This document shows positions 51,379 through 59,976 of a DNA stretch of 64,000 nucleotides, piece by piece. The position numbers and the translations under genes are program-made. The notes below the pieces were generated by a model, which searched no databases, was not told the DNA's origin, and was given only the letters and a program-made list of their open reading frames with translations. The stretch is from Bradyrhizobium barranii subsp. barranii. GTDB lineage: Bacteria; Pseudomonadota; Alphaproteobacteria; Rhizobiales; Xanthobacteraceae. Position 1 is the first letter of the stretch. Each line of letters begins with the position of its first letter. The stretch lies in the NCBI RefSeq assembly GCF_017565645.3, contig NZ_CP086136.1:9903501-9967500 (forward strand). Reading direction: 5' to 3'.

Positions 51379-52668
51379 CTAATGCAGCCGCGCCTTGGCA
51401 CGTGCCCGGGTCAATCCTTCCGCAAAAGACACCGCCGTGTCCAGACCCCTGCCACTGCCCAATGCGACAACTGCAGGGCGGCTCCGCGAAAGCAGCGCAC
51501 GCGCGGCATCCCGGGTCGATTCGACGCTGACGGCGTCGATCCGGGCCACCAGTTCCTCGACCGTCTGCGGCCGGCCATAGGCCAGCACATGCCGGGCCAG
51601 CTGCTCGGCGCGGGACGAGCAGCTCTCCAGCGCCATCAGGAGGCCCGCCTTCATCTGCGCCTTGGCCCGCGCGATCTCGGCCTCGGTCAGCGTCTCCACC
51701 GAATCATTCATGATGTCGACCACGACCTCCATCATCTCCGGCGCGTCGGCCGGATCGGTGCCGGTGTAGAGACCAAAGAAGCCCGTGTCGGTGTAGGGCG
51801 CGTGGAACGAGTAGATGGAGTAGCAGAGGCCGCGCTTCTCGCGCACCTCCTGGAACAGCCGTGACGACATCCCGCCGCCGAGGATGTTGGTGAAGACCTG
51901 GAGCGAGAACAACGACAGATCGCTCTGCGGCACGCCTTCCAGCGCCAGCGTCAGATGCGCCTGCTCGAGCTCGCGATGCACCACCTTGGCGCCGCCCTTG
52001 CCGAACTGAGCGGCTTGCGGCTTCGGACCCGGCGTCCCTTCGAAGCTCGCAAAGCACTTCTCGACCTCGGCGACGACCTGCTTGTGATTGACCGCGCCGG
52101 CTGCCGCCACGACCATGTCGGGGCCGCGATAATGCGTCGACAGATAGCCGCGCAGCATGTCGCGATTGAAGGTGCGCAGGGTCTTGGCGGTGCCAAGCAG
52201 CGAGCGGCCCATCGGCTGGTCGGGATAGCAGAGCTCGTTGAGATGCTCGAACACGACGTCGTCGGGCGTGTCCTGCGCGGCACCGATCTCCTGCACGATG
52301 ACGTTCTTCTCGCGCTCGAGCTCGTCGGGCTCGAAAGCGGGATTGGCGAGGATGTCGGCGAGCACGTCGAGCGCGAGCGGCACGTCGGCCTTCAGCACCC
52401 GCGCATAATAGGACGTGGTCTCGGTCGAGGTGCCGGCATTGAGGTCGCCGCCGACCGCCTCGATCTCCTCGACGATCTCGCGCGAGGAGCGCTTGGTCGT
52501 GCCCTTGAACGCCATGTGCTCGAGCAGATGCGAGATGCCGTGCTCGTTCGGCTTCTCGTCGCGCCCGCCAACGCCGGCCCAGACGCCGAGCGCCGCGGTC
52601 TCAAGATGGGGCATCTCGTCGGTGACGACGGTCAGGCCGGAGGCAAGCTTGGACATCTCGACACTCAT
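51379..52668 (-). CDS. M16 zinc peptidase (processing-peptidase type)
   Basis: 429 residues. The inverted zinc motif HLLEH (47-51) with the downstream Glu in EREKNVIVQEI (near 128) identifies a catalytic M16 subunit. GGGMSSRLFQEVREKRGLCY near 285 is the substrate-binding motif of the second half. Related enzymes degrade peptides in the cytoplasm or periplasm; no signal peptide is seen. Its start overlaps the thrC stop (ATGA), so they are coupled. Confidence 0.92.
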   Translation of the reverse strand: MSVEMSKLASGLTVVTDEMPHLETAALGVWAGVGGRDEKPNEHGISHLLEHMAFKGTTKRSSREIVEEIEAVGGDLNAGTSTETTSYYARVLKADVPLALDVLADILANPAFEPDELEREKNVIVQEIGAAQDTPDDVVFEHLNELCYPDQPMGRSLLGTAKTLRTFNRDMLRGYLSTHYRGPDMVVAAAGAVNHKQVVAEVEKCFASFEGTPGPKPQAAQFGKGGAKVVHRELEQAHLTLALEGVPQSDLSLFSLQVFTNILGGGMSSRLFQEVREKRGLCYSIYSFHAPYTDTGFFGLYTGTDPADAPEMMEVVVDIMNDSVETLTEAEIARAKAQMKAGLLMALESCSSRAEQLARHVLAYGRPQTVEELVARIDAVSVESTRDAARALLSRSRPAVVALGSGRGLDTAVSFAEGLTRARAKARLH

Positions 52669-54083
52669 CCGGCAACTCCCTGTTTTGCGGCCCGGCTGAC
52701 CGACAGCACGAACCGCTCGACCTCGGCCTGATCGTTCTTCATCACCTTCATGTGTTCGGATTTGGTCATGAGACCGTCGAGCCAGGCGGGCAATTGCGGC
52801 CGCTGGCCGCAGGCTGCCTCGACCGCATCGGGGAATTTGGCCGGATGGGCGGTGGAGAGCACGATGCTCGGCACCGTCGTGTCGGTGGTGTCGCGGTCGG
52901 CGACAGCAAGCGCGACCGCGGTATGGGGATCGACCAGCTCGCCCGCCTCGCGCCAGGCGGCGCGGATCGCGGCTGCGGTTTCGGTCTCATCGGCCCGGCC
53001 GGCGTCGAATTCTTCACGGATTGCGGCCAGCATCGCGTCAGGCAACACGAAGCGCCCCGACTGCTTCAGCGAGTCCATCAGACGGCGCACGCCGGCCGCA
53101 TCGCGCCGGCCGGCCTCGAACAGCAGCCGCTCGAAATTCGAGGAGATCTGGATGTCCATCGATGGCGACGCGGTGGCATGCACCTCGCGCACCTCGTAGA
53201 TCCCGGTCTTGAGCGTGCGCGCCAGGATGTCGTTGACGTTGGCGGCGATGCGCAGCGTGCGCACCGGCAGCCCCATGCGCTTGGCGACATAACCGGCAAA
53301 GATGTCGCCGAAATTTCCGGTCGGCACGACGAAATCCACCGTGCGCGCCGGCGTGCCGGCGGCGACGGCGGAGGTGAAGTAGTAGACCACCTGGGCGACG
53401 ATGCGCGCCCAGTTGATGGAATTGACGCCGGAGAGCGAGGTCGCATCGCGGAAGCGATGGTTGTTGAACATCCCCTTCACGAGCGCCTGGCAGTCGTCGA
53501 AATTGCCCTCGATGGCGAGTGCATGGACGTTGGCCGCGCCCGTCGTCGTCATCATCCGCCGCTGCACATCGGAGATGCGGCCGTTCGGAAACAGCACGAT
53601 GAGATCGACATTCTCCAGGCCCGCGAACGCGTCGACCGCGGCGCCACCGGTGTCGCCGGAGGTCGCGACCACGATGGTGGTGCGCTGGCCGCGCTTGGCG
53701 AGCACGTGGTCCATCAGCCGCGAGATCAGCTGCATCGCCACGTCCTTGAAGGCGAGCGTCGGGCCGTGGAACAGCTCCAGCACGAATTGATGCGGCGTCA
53801 TCTGGCGCAGCGGCACCACCGCCGGATGGCGGAAGGTGGCATAGGCCTCGTTCGCCATGCGGCCGAGTTCGGCATCCGAAATCTCGCCGCCGGCGAACGG
53901 ACGGATCACGTCGACTGCGACCTCCCAATAGGGGCGGCCGAAGAAGCCAGCGATGGCCTCGGTCGAGAGCTGCGGCCAGGTCACCGGCACATACAGGCCG
54001 CCGTCACGGGCAAGCCCAGTCAGCATCACGTCGCAGAAGCCGAGTTCTGGGGCCTCGCCCCGGGTCGAGATATAGCGAGTCAA
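52665..54083 (-). CDS. thrC: Threonine synthase
   Basis: 472 residues from TTG 54083, chosen since GGAGG lies 5 bases upstream and the sequence then starts MTRYISTRGEAPEL as in homologues. It converts O-phosphohomoserine to threonine. The PLP lysine is in HGPTLAFKDVAMQ (Lys113), ATSGDTGGAAVDAF lies near 141 and the glycine-rich PTGNFGDIFAGYVA near 268. Length and motifs fit the long fungal/proteobacterial type. Confidence 0.95.
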   Translation of the reverse strand: MTRYISTRGEAPELGFCDVMLTGLARDGGLYVPVTWPQLSTEAIAGFFGRPYWEVAVDVIRPFAGGEISDAELGRMANEAYATFRHPAVVPLRQMTPHQFVLELFHGPTLAFKDVAMQLISRLMDHVLAKRGQRTTIVVATSGDTGGAAVDAFAGLENVDLIVLFPNGRISDVQRRMMTTTGAANVHALAIEGNFDDCQALVKGMFNNHRFRDATSLSGVNSINWARIVAQVVYYFTSAVAAGTPARTVDFVVPTGNFGDIFAGYVAKRMGLPVRTLRIAANVNDILARTLKTGIYEVREVHATASPSMDIQISSNFERLLFEAGRRDAAGVRRLMDSLKQSGRFVLPDAMLAAIREEFDAGRADETETAAAIRAAWREAGELVDPHTAVALAVADRDTTDTTVPSIVLSTAHPAKFPDAVEAACGQRPQLPAWLDGLMTKSEHMKVMKNDQAEVERFVLSVSRAAKQGVAG

Positions 54084-54230
54084 ACTGCCCTCCAAAGGCC
54101 GGCCGGCCTTGAGCCAGATCCATAAGCCTTTGATTTCATGAAACTACTTGTTAACGGCCAGAGGCGCCGGGCCACCATAAAGTGTTTTGCGGCATCGGGA
54201 AACCGCTTCCCGCCTGTGCCCCGCTCAACG

Positions 54231-54259
54231 AAAAAGGGCTGCGGCGATGCCGCAGCCCT
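54231..54259 (-). terminator. Rho-independent terminator, minus strand
   Basis: An 11-bp stem (AGGGCTGCGGC with GCCGCAGCCCT, loop GAT) is followed on the minus strand by TTTTT. It would end transcripts coming from the response regulator at 54656, about 400 bases upstream. The interval 54084-54655 otherwise holds no convincing gene. Confidence 0.75.
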
Positions 54260-54583
54260 CTCTTGGAAGGTCTGTCGTTGATATGTGCAGACCCGGTTTG
54301 CCTCGTGCGGGTTGCCGGCCCGCCAAAACTGTCGGCCAAGTTCTCGGCGCCCATCACGAAATCGTCAAGAGCCAAAACGGCGGGGGCAAGAAAATGTTCC
54401 TATTTTTCCCGGCGCGGTTCGCGTTTGCAAAGGCATTCCTGCGAGCGCCCGCGCGCCATTGCTTCTTTTTCCCGCAATTTCGGGGGTTCAGGAACGAATA
54501 TCACGCCGGCCCATTGTGTCGGCGGATGGTGTCGGCGCTGTCCATGCATTGCCCGGCTACGCGCCGAGACCCGATCCGCCCAG

Positions 54584-54617
54584 CCGGACCGGCTGCATCC
54601 TGGAGCAGCCGGTCCGG
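54584..54617. other. Strong hairpin, 13-bp stem
   Basis: CCGGACCGGCTGC (54584-54596) and GCAGCCGGTCCGG (54605-54617) pair perfectly around an 8-base loop. It lies 39 bp after the stop of the response regulator gene and has no T run. It may stabilise the 3' end of that message or belong to an RNA made in the gap. Confidence 0.6.
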
Positions 54618-54655
54618 TGCCGGGCGCCAGTGCGCGGGCCGGCAGTGCCCGGGCG

Positions 54656-55300
54656 TCAGCTCATCCCGATTTCGACCGCGATCCTGATCAGGTCGGAATG
54701 GTTCTTGGCGCCGAGCTTCTGCTTGAGCAGGGACGTGGTGTTGGCAACCGTCTTGTAGGAGATGCCGAGCGCCTCGGCGACCTCGACGATCTTGTCGCCA
54801 CGGCCAAGCAGGCGGAGAATTTCGAGCTCCCGCGGCGTCATCTGCGAGGCCGGATTGGCCTTGATCGCCGCACCGGAGAACGTGACCGCCTCCGCGAGCT
54901 GCGGCGAGATGAAATTGTCGCCGGCGACCACCTTGCGCACCGCCTTGAGCAGAATCCGGGGATCGTCGCCCTTGGAGACATAGCCCTGCGCGCCAAGCTC
55001 GACCGCCCGCACCACGAAGGCCGGATCGTCGTTCATGCTGAACATGATGATCTTGGCATCAGGGTCGTCCTTGCGGATCCGCCGCATCAGCTCGAAGCCG
55101 GAGACGTCGGGCAGGCTGATGTCGATGACGGTGACGTCGGGCCGCTTGCTGATATAGGCGCGATGCCCGGATTTGGCGTCGGTCGCCTCGTCGATACGGA
55201 TCGAGTGGTCGGACGCGAAAAGGGTGCGGCATCCTGACAGCACCACGGGATGGTCGTCGACGATCAGAACTCGGGTCGCTGGTTTGGCGGTATCTTGCAT
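54656..55300 (-). CDS. LuxR-family response regulator (two-component pair with 55366)
   Basis: 214 residues from ATG 55300 (AGAGAGCG upstream; ATG 55327 is an alternative). The receiver has VLIVDDHPVVLSGCR near 11 and phosphorylation site TVIDISLPDVSG (Asp60). The LuxR HTH is near 147-205: MTPRELEILRLLGRGDKIVE, then ALGISYKTVANTTSLLKQKL. It is divergent from the kinase gene, 65 bp away, and surely its partner. Confidence 0.93.
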   Translation of the reverse strand: MQDTAKPATRVLIVDDHPVVLSGCRTLFASDHSIRIDEATDAKSGHRAYISKRPDVTVIDISLPDVSGFELMRRIRKDDPDAKIIMFSMNDDPAFVVRAVELGAQGYVSKGDDPRILLKAVRKVVAGDNFISPQLAEAVTFSGAAIKANPASQMTPRELEILRLLGRGDKIVEVAEALGISYKTVANTTSLLKQKLGAKNHSDLIRIAVEIGMS

Positions 55301-55365
55301 CGCGCGCTCTCTTGTTTTTCGACTCATAGACCGGCGGGAACAAATGGAAAGAGCAAATCCCGTCA

Positions 55366-56724
55366 ATGCGCGTTAGAATTGACCTAATGTGGCAGCGGCT
55401 CTCATTCAGAACACAATTGTTTCTTCCCCTCGGCTTGAGCTTCCTCGCCGCGCTGGTCATGGGCGGCGTGCTGCTCCAGACCTTCGCGGCAGGGCAGCTT
55501 GCCGACGAGAATGAGCCGGGCCGACGCTCGACCCGGACGGTCGCCGAGGCGCTCAACAACAGCCTGAGGGCCTCGGACGACCCGCGGAAGATACTCGATG
55601 CATTTGTCCATTCTTTGGACAGCTCCTCGGATATTCGATTCCGTTCAATGGAAGCAGGTCCCGCGCCCTCTCCAAAGGACGGCCTGCGCGATCTGCATGG
55701 CGTGCCGCATTGGTTCGTGGACCTGATCGCCATCCCGGAGATGGACGCGGCATCTCCCGTCATCATCGACGGCAGGCGCGTCGGCGACATCGTGTTCATG
55801 CCGGACCTGTCAGCCGATCTGTTCGAGAAATGGGTCGGCTTCCTGGCGCTGACGAGCCTCATCGCCGTGCTGATGATGCTGACCGGGACCATTGCCTATC
55901 TCTTTGCGGGATCGGTGCTGCGTCCCCTGCAAGATCTCGGCGCGGGCCTCACGCGAATCCGGCGCGGCGATTATGCAACGCCTATCCCGGTCGCAGGACC
56001 GCAGGAGATCCGGCAGAGCTGCGAGGAAGCCAATGCGCTGGCGATGACGCTCGCGCAATTGAGTCAGGATAATCGCGACCTGTTGCACCGCCTGGTGTCG
56101 CTCCAGGACGACGAGCGGCGCGATCTCGCGCGCGAGCTGCACGACGAGCTCGGCCCGCTGCTGTTCGGCATCCGCGCCAGCACGATCGCGCTGAGCGAGG
56201 CCTTGCCGGCGGGAAATCTCGGCAATCCGGCGCAGGAGGTGATGCGATCCGTCGAAGCGCTCCAGCAGACCAACCGCCGCATCCTCGACCGGCTGCGGCC
56301 GCTCTACATCGAGGAATTGGGGCTCGAGACCAGCGTGCAGACGCTGCTCCAGAACTTTCGCAGACAGGCGCCGCATATCAGCCTGACGGTCACGATCGAT
56401 CCTGGCCTGAACGAGATCGACCGACCGCTGGCCCAGACCGTCTATCGCCTGATCCAGGAGGCGCTGACCAACGTGCTGCGCCACGCCGGGGCGAACAATG
56501 TCCATGTGCTGGCGACCATGGCCGGCAAGGTGCTCACGATTGAGATCTCCGACGACGGCGGCGGCTTTCCCGCCGACAACGTCTTCGGCCGCGGCCTGAC
56601 GGGCATGCACGAGCGCGTGCGCGCGCTCAGCGGATCGCTGTCACTGCTGCGCGCCGACGAGCGCACCTATGTACGCTGTCGCCTGCCGGTCGAGACGGCG
56701 CGGGACGAGCCGGCTGCCGGCTAG
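55366..56724 (+). CDS. NarX/MoxY-type sensor histidine kinase
   Basis: 452 residues from ATG 55366 (ATG 55387 possible). Two transmembrane helices (LFLPLGLSFLAALVMGGVLL near 19 and FLALTSLIAVLMMLTGTIAY near 158) flank a periplasmic sensor. HAMP is followed by HisKA_3 with LARELHDELGPLLFGIRAST (His259) and a HATPase domain (IQEALTNVLRHAGANNVHVL; EISDDGGGFPADN). The partner is the adjacent LuxR-type regulator. The signal is unknown; similar pairs in methylotrophs and rhizobia control alcohol or C1 oxidation genes. Confidence 0.92.
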   Translation: MRVRIDLMWQRLSFRTQLFLPLGLSFLAALVMGGVLLQTFAAGQLADENEPGRRSTRTVAEALNNSLRASDDPRKILDAFVHSLDSSSDIRFRSMEAGPAPSPKDGLRDLHGVPHWFVDLIAIPEMDAASPVIIDGRRVGDIVFMPDLSADLFEKWVGFLALTSLIAVLMMLTGTIAYLFAGSVLRPLQDLGAGLTRIRRGDYATPIPVAGPQEIRQSCEEANALAMTLAQLSQDNRDLLHRLVSLQDDERRDLARELHDELGPLLFGIRASTIALSEALPAGNLGNPAQEVMRSVEALQQTNRRILDRLRPLYIEELGLETSVQTLLQNFRRQAPHISLTVTIDPGLNEIDRPLAQTVYRLIQEALTNVLRHAGANNVHVLATMAGKVLTIEISDDGGGFPADNVFGRGLTGMHERVRALSGSLSLLRADERTYVRCRLPVETARDEPAAG

Positions 56725-57090
56725 CTAGCACGCACCATCGGCATGCGGAGTCTGCTCCGCCGGCTCGCACATGGTGCTGTAGATCTTGCCTTCGGGACTG
56801 AAGCGAAACGAGGCGTGGATACGCAGCGAGCCCGCGACGGAATATTCGAGATCGATGCCATGCGGCACCGGATTGATCTCCTCCAGACCGAAGCCTGCCG
56901 ACGAGAACGTGCTGAGCCGCGGTCCCCAGTAGGTTTCGAGCTCGCGCCGCCCGCGATAATGTCGCTTGCCGTTGCACATGCATTCGACCCGGGCGTCGTC
57001 CGCATAGAGATCGAGGAGCGTCGCGAGGTCGCCCTTCCGGCAGGCGTCCACCCAGTCGACGACAATTCCCATCTGGTCGAAATCGCTCAC
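56725..57090 (-). CDS. SnoaL/NTF2-like protein
   Basis: 121 residues from GTG 57090. NTF2-like features: VVDWVDACRKGDLATLLDLY near 10, then ARVECMCNGKRHYRGRRELE near 33, then INPVPHGIDLEYSVAGSLRI near 75. Four cysteines are more than usual. Function is not predictable for this fold, which includes enzymes and binding proteins. It converges on the kinase gene, 0 bp between stops. Confidence 0.72.
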   Translation of the reverse strand: MSDFDQMGIVVDWVDACRKGDLATLLDLYADDARVECMCNGKRHYRGRRELETYWGPRLSTFSSAGFGLEEINPVPHGIDLEYSVAGSLRIHASFRFSPEGKIYSTMCEPAEQTPHADGAC

Positions 57091-57208
57091 ACCAAAATCC
57101 TGTCTGCCGCGAAAAATTTGCGTGCGGCTTAGGACCACCCTCGTGAATATGTCCTGAATAATAAACCCCGGGCGATACCGGGTTCCCTCCAGGAACCTAC
57201 GGAAAATT

Positions 57209-57964
57209 TCAGGTCGGGTGCCGCCGTCCCCTCGCCCAGACGCCGAATGCGATCAGCACCGCGCCGGCGAGCGCGAACCAGGTGATGGCGTATTGCAGAT
57301 GATCGTCCTTCAGATGCACGTCGAGCGGGCCGGGACGCGGAATGCCGTTCTCCGGCACCGGCCGCTCCAGGTCGATGTAGAACGGCGCGACCGTGCCCCA
57401 GCCGAGCGCCCGGGACATGGCGAGATGATCGCGGGTGAACCACAGCCGTTTGTCACGCTCAGCGTCAGGCATCAGCACGCTGGCTGTTTCGGGGAAACGG
57501 ACGTAGCCGGTCAACATCGCCGGCTTGTTGGTAATGAGTCGCGCGACCGCCCGATCCTGCAGGGCGCGGTCCTGTTGGGTGTTCGGCACGAAGCCCGCGT
57601 TGACCGCGACCATATCGCCGCCAGGCAGTCGTGCGGGAAGGAAAGCCCAGGTGCCGGGGCCGGAAATGTCGGAGCGGATGGCGGAGCCGGAACTGTAGAC
57701 CATCGCATCCAGACGGGACTCGTAGGTCGCCGTAAATGTGACCCGACGGAATTCGTCCCGCTCCGGCGTCAGCGTGCTCCATTGCGACGGCGGCGGCAAC
57801 GCAACAGGTGCCGCCGCGAGACGCTCGGTCAATGCGGCGATCAACTGATGTTTCGCGACGCGGCGCTGCAATTGCCAGACGCCGAGCGCGACCAAGACGG
57901 CGGCCAGGAAAAGCGTGAACAGCGCGAAGCCGGCCACGCGGGGCTTGCGCGCGGTCTCGTTCAT
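57209..57964 (-). CDS. SURF1-family cytochrome oxidase assembly protein
   Basis: 251 residues from ATG 57964, overlapping the DUF983 stop (ATGA). Two TM helices bracket the periplasmic domain: ALFTLFLAAVLVALGVWQLQ near 14 with the QLQR motif, and YAITWFALAGAVLIAFGVWA near 226. Known role: heme a delivery to subunit I of aa3 oxidase. It belongs to the cox cluster but is now separated from it by a terminator and an IS element. Confidence 0.92.
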   Translation of the reverse strand: MNETARKPRVAGFALFTLFLAAVLVALGVWQLQRRVAKHQLIAALTERLAAAPVALPPPSQWSTLTPERDEFRRVTFTATYESRLDAMVYSSGSAIRSDISGPGTWAFLPARLPGGDMVAVNAGFVPNTQQDRALQDRAVARLITNKPAMLTGYVRFPETASVLMPDAERDKRLWFTRDHLAMSRALGWGTVAPFYIDLERPVPENGIPRPGPLDVHLKDDHLQYAITWFALAGAVLIAFGVWARGRRHPT

Positions 57965-58362
57965 TTCGCGCGGTCGACCAGCCGGCCCGGCGCCGCCTTG
58001 TGGTGGAATTGCAGCGCGATCAGCAGCGACTTCATCGCGCGCAGCGGCAGGAGCGTGGTCGCGAGGATCAGCGGCAGCCACAGCGCGGCATGCAGCCAGT
58101 ACGGCGGCTGGTATTTGACCTCGACGATCAGCGCGCACGCAACGACGATCCCGCCGGCCAGCATGATGATGAAGATCGCAGGACCGTCGCCGGTGTCGAT
58201 GAAGGCATAGTCGAGGCCGCAGCGGTCGCAGCTGGGCGCGAGCGTCAGGAAGCCCGCATAGAGCTTGCCCTTGCCGCAGCGCGGGCACTTGCAGGCAAGC
58301 CCGCGCAGCGCGCTTTGCAGGACGGTCGTCTCGGGCTCGGATGGGCCGGCGGTATCGTTCAT
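57961..58362 (-). CDS. DUF983 membrane protein
   Basis: 133 residues. A zinc-ribbon-like segment (CKCPRCGKGKLYAGFL, then CDRCGLDY) is followed by two TM helices (PAIFIIMLAGGIVVACALIV; ALWLPLILATTLLPLRAMKS). DUF983 genes commonly sit in oxidase clusters next to SURF1 but have no defined activity. It overlaps SURF1 by 4 bases. Confidence 0.88.
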   Translation of the reverse strand: MNDTAGPSEPETTVLQSALRGLACKCPRCGKGKLYAGFLTLAPSCDRCGLDYAFIDTGDGPAIFIIMLAGGIVVACALIVEVKYQPPYWLHAALWLPLILATTLLPLRAMKSLLIALQFHHKAAPGRLVDRAK

Positions 58363-58404
58363 GATGACGGACTCTAGAGCATTATCGGTTCTGATTGAAT
58401 CAGA

Positions 58405-59817
58405 TGGGGTATTCGGCCTGTTGCTGAGCCCCGCGTTAGCAGGGTGCTGCGCTTCAGGTTGATGATAAACGTGGTCTGTTTTCGAACAGCCACAAGCATC
58501 AGACGGAGAAGCGCAGCATGAAACATTACGCTGGACTGGACGTGTCGGTCAAAGAGACGTCCCTGTGCATTGTCGACGAAACGGGCCGCATTTGCCGGGA
58601 AGCGAAGTTGGTGAGTCACCCGGACGATCTTCTTGCTGCACTCAACGATCCGATTTGGCGGTTTGATCGGATTGGGCTCGAGGCTGGACCGCTGTCGCAA
58701 TGGCTGTTCAGCGGGCTGGCGGAGGCTGGCCTGCCGGTAATCTGCATCGAGACGCGACATGCCAAGGCGTTCCTCAAGGCGCAGGTGAACAAGAGCGACC
58801 GCAATGATGCGCGTGGCATTGCGCAGATGATGCGCGTCGGCTTGTTCCGGCCTGTCCACGTCAAGACCCTGATCAGCCAAAAGCGACGGGTCCTGCTTGC
58901 CGGTCGCAAGCTGCTTCAGGAGAAGGCCATTGCCATCGAGAATGACATTCGTGGGCTGTTACGCAACTTCGGCTTGAAGGTCGGAATTGTGGGGGTGATC
59001 GGCTTTGAACAACGTATCCACGAACTCGTCGGCGGTCAGCCGGAGCTGGCCGAACTCATGGAACCGCTTCTCGTCGCCCGACGCGTTTTACGCGAACAGT
59101 TCACACAACTGCATCGCAAAGTGCTTCTACTTGCCCGGGAAAGCGAGGTCTGTCGTCGGTTGATGACGATCCCTGGTGTCGGCCCCGTCACGTCGCTGGC
59201 CTTTATCAGCACGATCGACGTTCCCGCCCGCTTCAAGAGTTCGAAAGCCGTCGGGCCGTCCCTTGGATTGACGCCAGTTCTCAACCAGTCCGGCGAAAGC
59301 CACCGCATCGGCCGGATTTCGCTGTGCGGTGATGAAGCCATGCGAGCGCTACTCTATGAGGCCGCACAGGTCATGCTGACGCGGGTGCAGAAATGGTCCT
59401 GGCTCAAGGCGTGGGCCATGCAGATCGCCAAACGACGCGGGCAGCAGAAGGCGATCGTCGCTTTGGCGCGGCGGCTCGCCGTCATCATGCACCGCATGTG
59501 GAGCGACGGAACGGAATTCCGCTGGACACGGGAGGCCACGCCCGCGGCACAATAGTGCGACGCGCGGTCCACGCACCCGTTGTTTAGCGGGAGGAGGTCC
59601 CTCGCGGGACGATGGACGAGATGAGTTCGCTTTGGGCTCTTGTACGGTCGCGTCCTTGCGATCAGCACGCGAGTCAGATTGTTCCGTCTCGTTCTACTGA
59701 TCCCATGCTGGGAGAGCCATACGGCTGATCCCGAAGAGAAGCACGGCCCCGCGAGCGGTACCGAACCCAAGGAGGCACCCAATCAAGCCCTTGACTAAAT
59801 CCGGCCGAATAGAGAAG
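58405..59817 (+). mobile_element. IS110-family insertion sequence in a palindromic repeat
   Basis: About 1.41 kb. The left flank reads CGGTTCTGATTGAATCAG and stops near 58403; the right flank resumes AGAACCG near 59816. Joining them rebuilds a perfect palindrome of two 11-bp arms (CGGTTCTGATT and AATCAGAACCG) around one central base, so the element split this repeat. AGA is present on both sides. It carries one transposase and about 110 and 260 bases of non-coding ends. Boundaries are good to a few bases. Confidence 0.75.
58518..59555 (+). CDS. IS110-family DEDD transposase/recombinase
   Basis: 345 residues. DEDD domain: HYAGLDVSVKETSLCIVDE (Asp8), DRIGLEAGPLSQWLFSGLAE near 52, NKSDRNDARGIAQMM near 92. 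The C-terminal Transposase_20 part has LMTIPGVGPVTSLAFISTID near 214 and PSLGLTPVLNQSGESHRIGR near 246 with the catalytic serine. It is different from the element at 6885 (low identity). The start follows GGAGAAGCGCAGC. Intact. Confidence 0.92.
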   Translation: MKHYAGLDVSVKETSLCIVDETGRICREAKLVSHPDDLLAALNDPIWRFDRIGLEAGPLSQWLFSGLAEAGLPVICIETRHAKAFLKAQVNKSDRNDARGIAQMMRVGLFRPVHVKTLISQKRRVLLAGRKLLQEKAIAIENDIRGLLRNFGLKVGIVGVIGFEQRIHELVGGQPELAELMEPLLVARRVLREQFTQLHRKVLLLARESEVCRRLMTIPGVGPVTSLAFISTIDVPARFKSSKAVGPSLGLTPVLNQSGESHRIGRISLCGDEAMRALLYEAAQVMLTRVQKWSWLKAWAMQIAKRRGQQKAIVALARRLAVIMHRMWSDGTEFRWTREATPAAQ

Positions 59818-59931
59818 AACCGAAGCTCTAGATTCTTGCTTTGATGCGATTTCTTCACGCGAACCGGTATCCACTTCGCTCGAAAACGCTCAATCACAGT
59901 TTCCGCCAAAGCTTCCGGCGGCCCAAAAGCC

Positions 59932-59957
59932 AAAGGGCGGCCCAGCGGCCGCCCTTT
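59932..59957 (-). terminator. Terminator-like hairpin after ctaE
   Basis: AAAGGGCGGCC pairs with GGCCGCCCTTT around CAGC, 20 bp after the ctaE stop. On the minus strand CTTTGGCTTTTGGG follows, a moderate T-rich tract. Between the hairpin and 59817 lies a 115-base stretch with a CTAGATTCTTGC-type conserved repeat tail and no gene. Confidence 0.7.
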
Positions 59958-59976
59958 CTGATCGATCCAATGCGGC

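Noticed and set aside
54151..54375. 74-codon minus-strand frame (TTG start) in the gap before thrC
   Set aside because: Runs through a terminator hairpin, has a weak start and no family resemblance.
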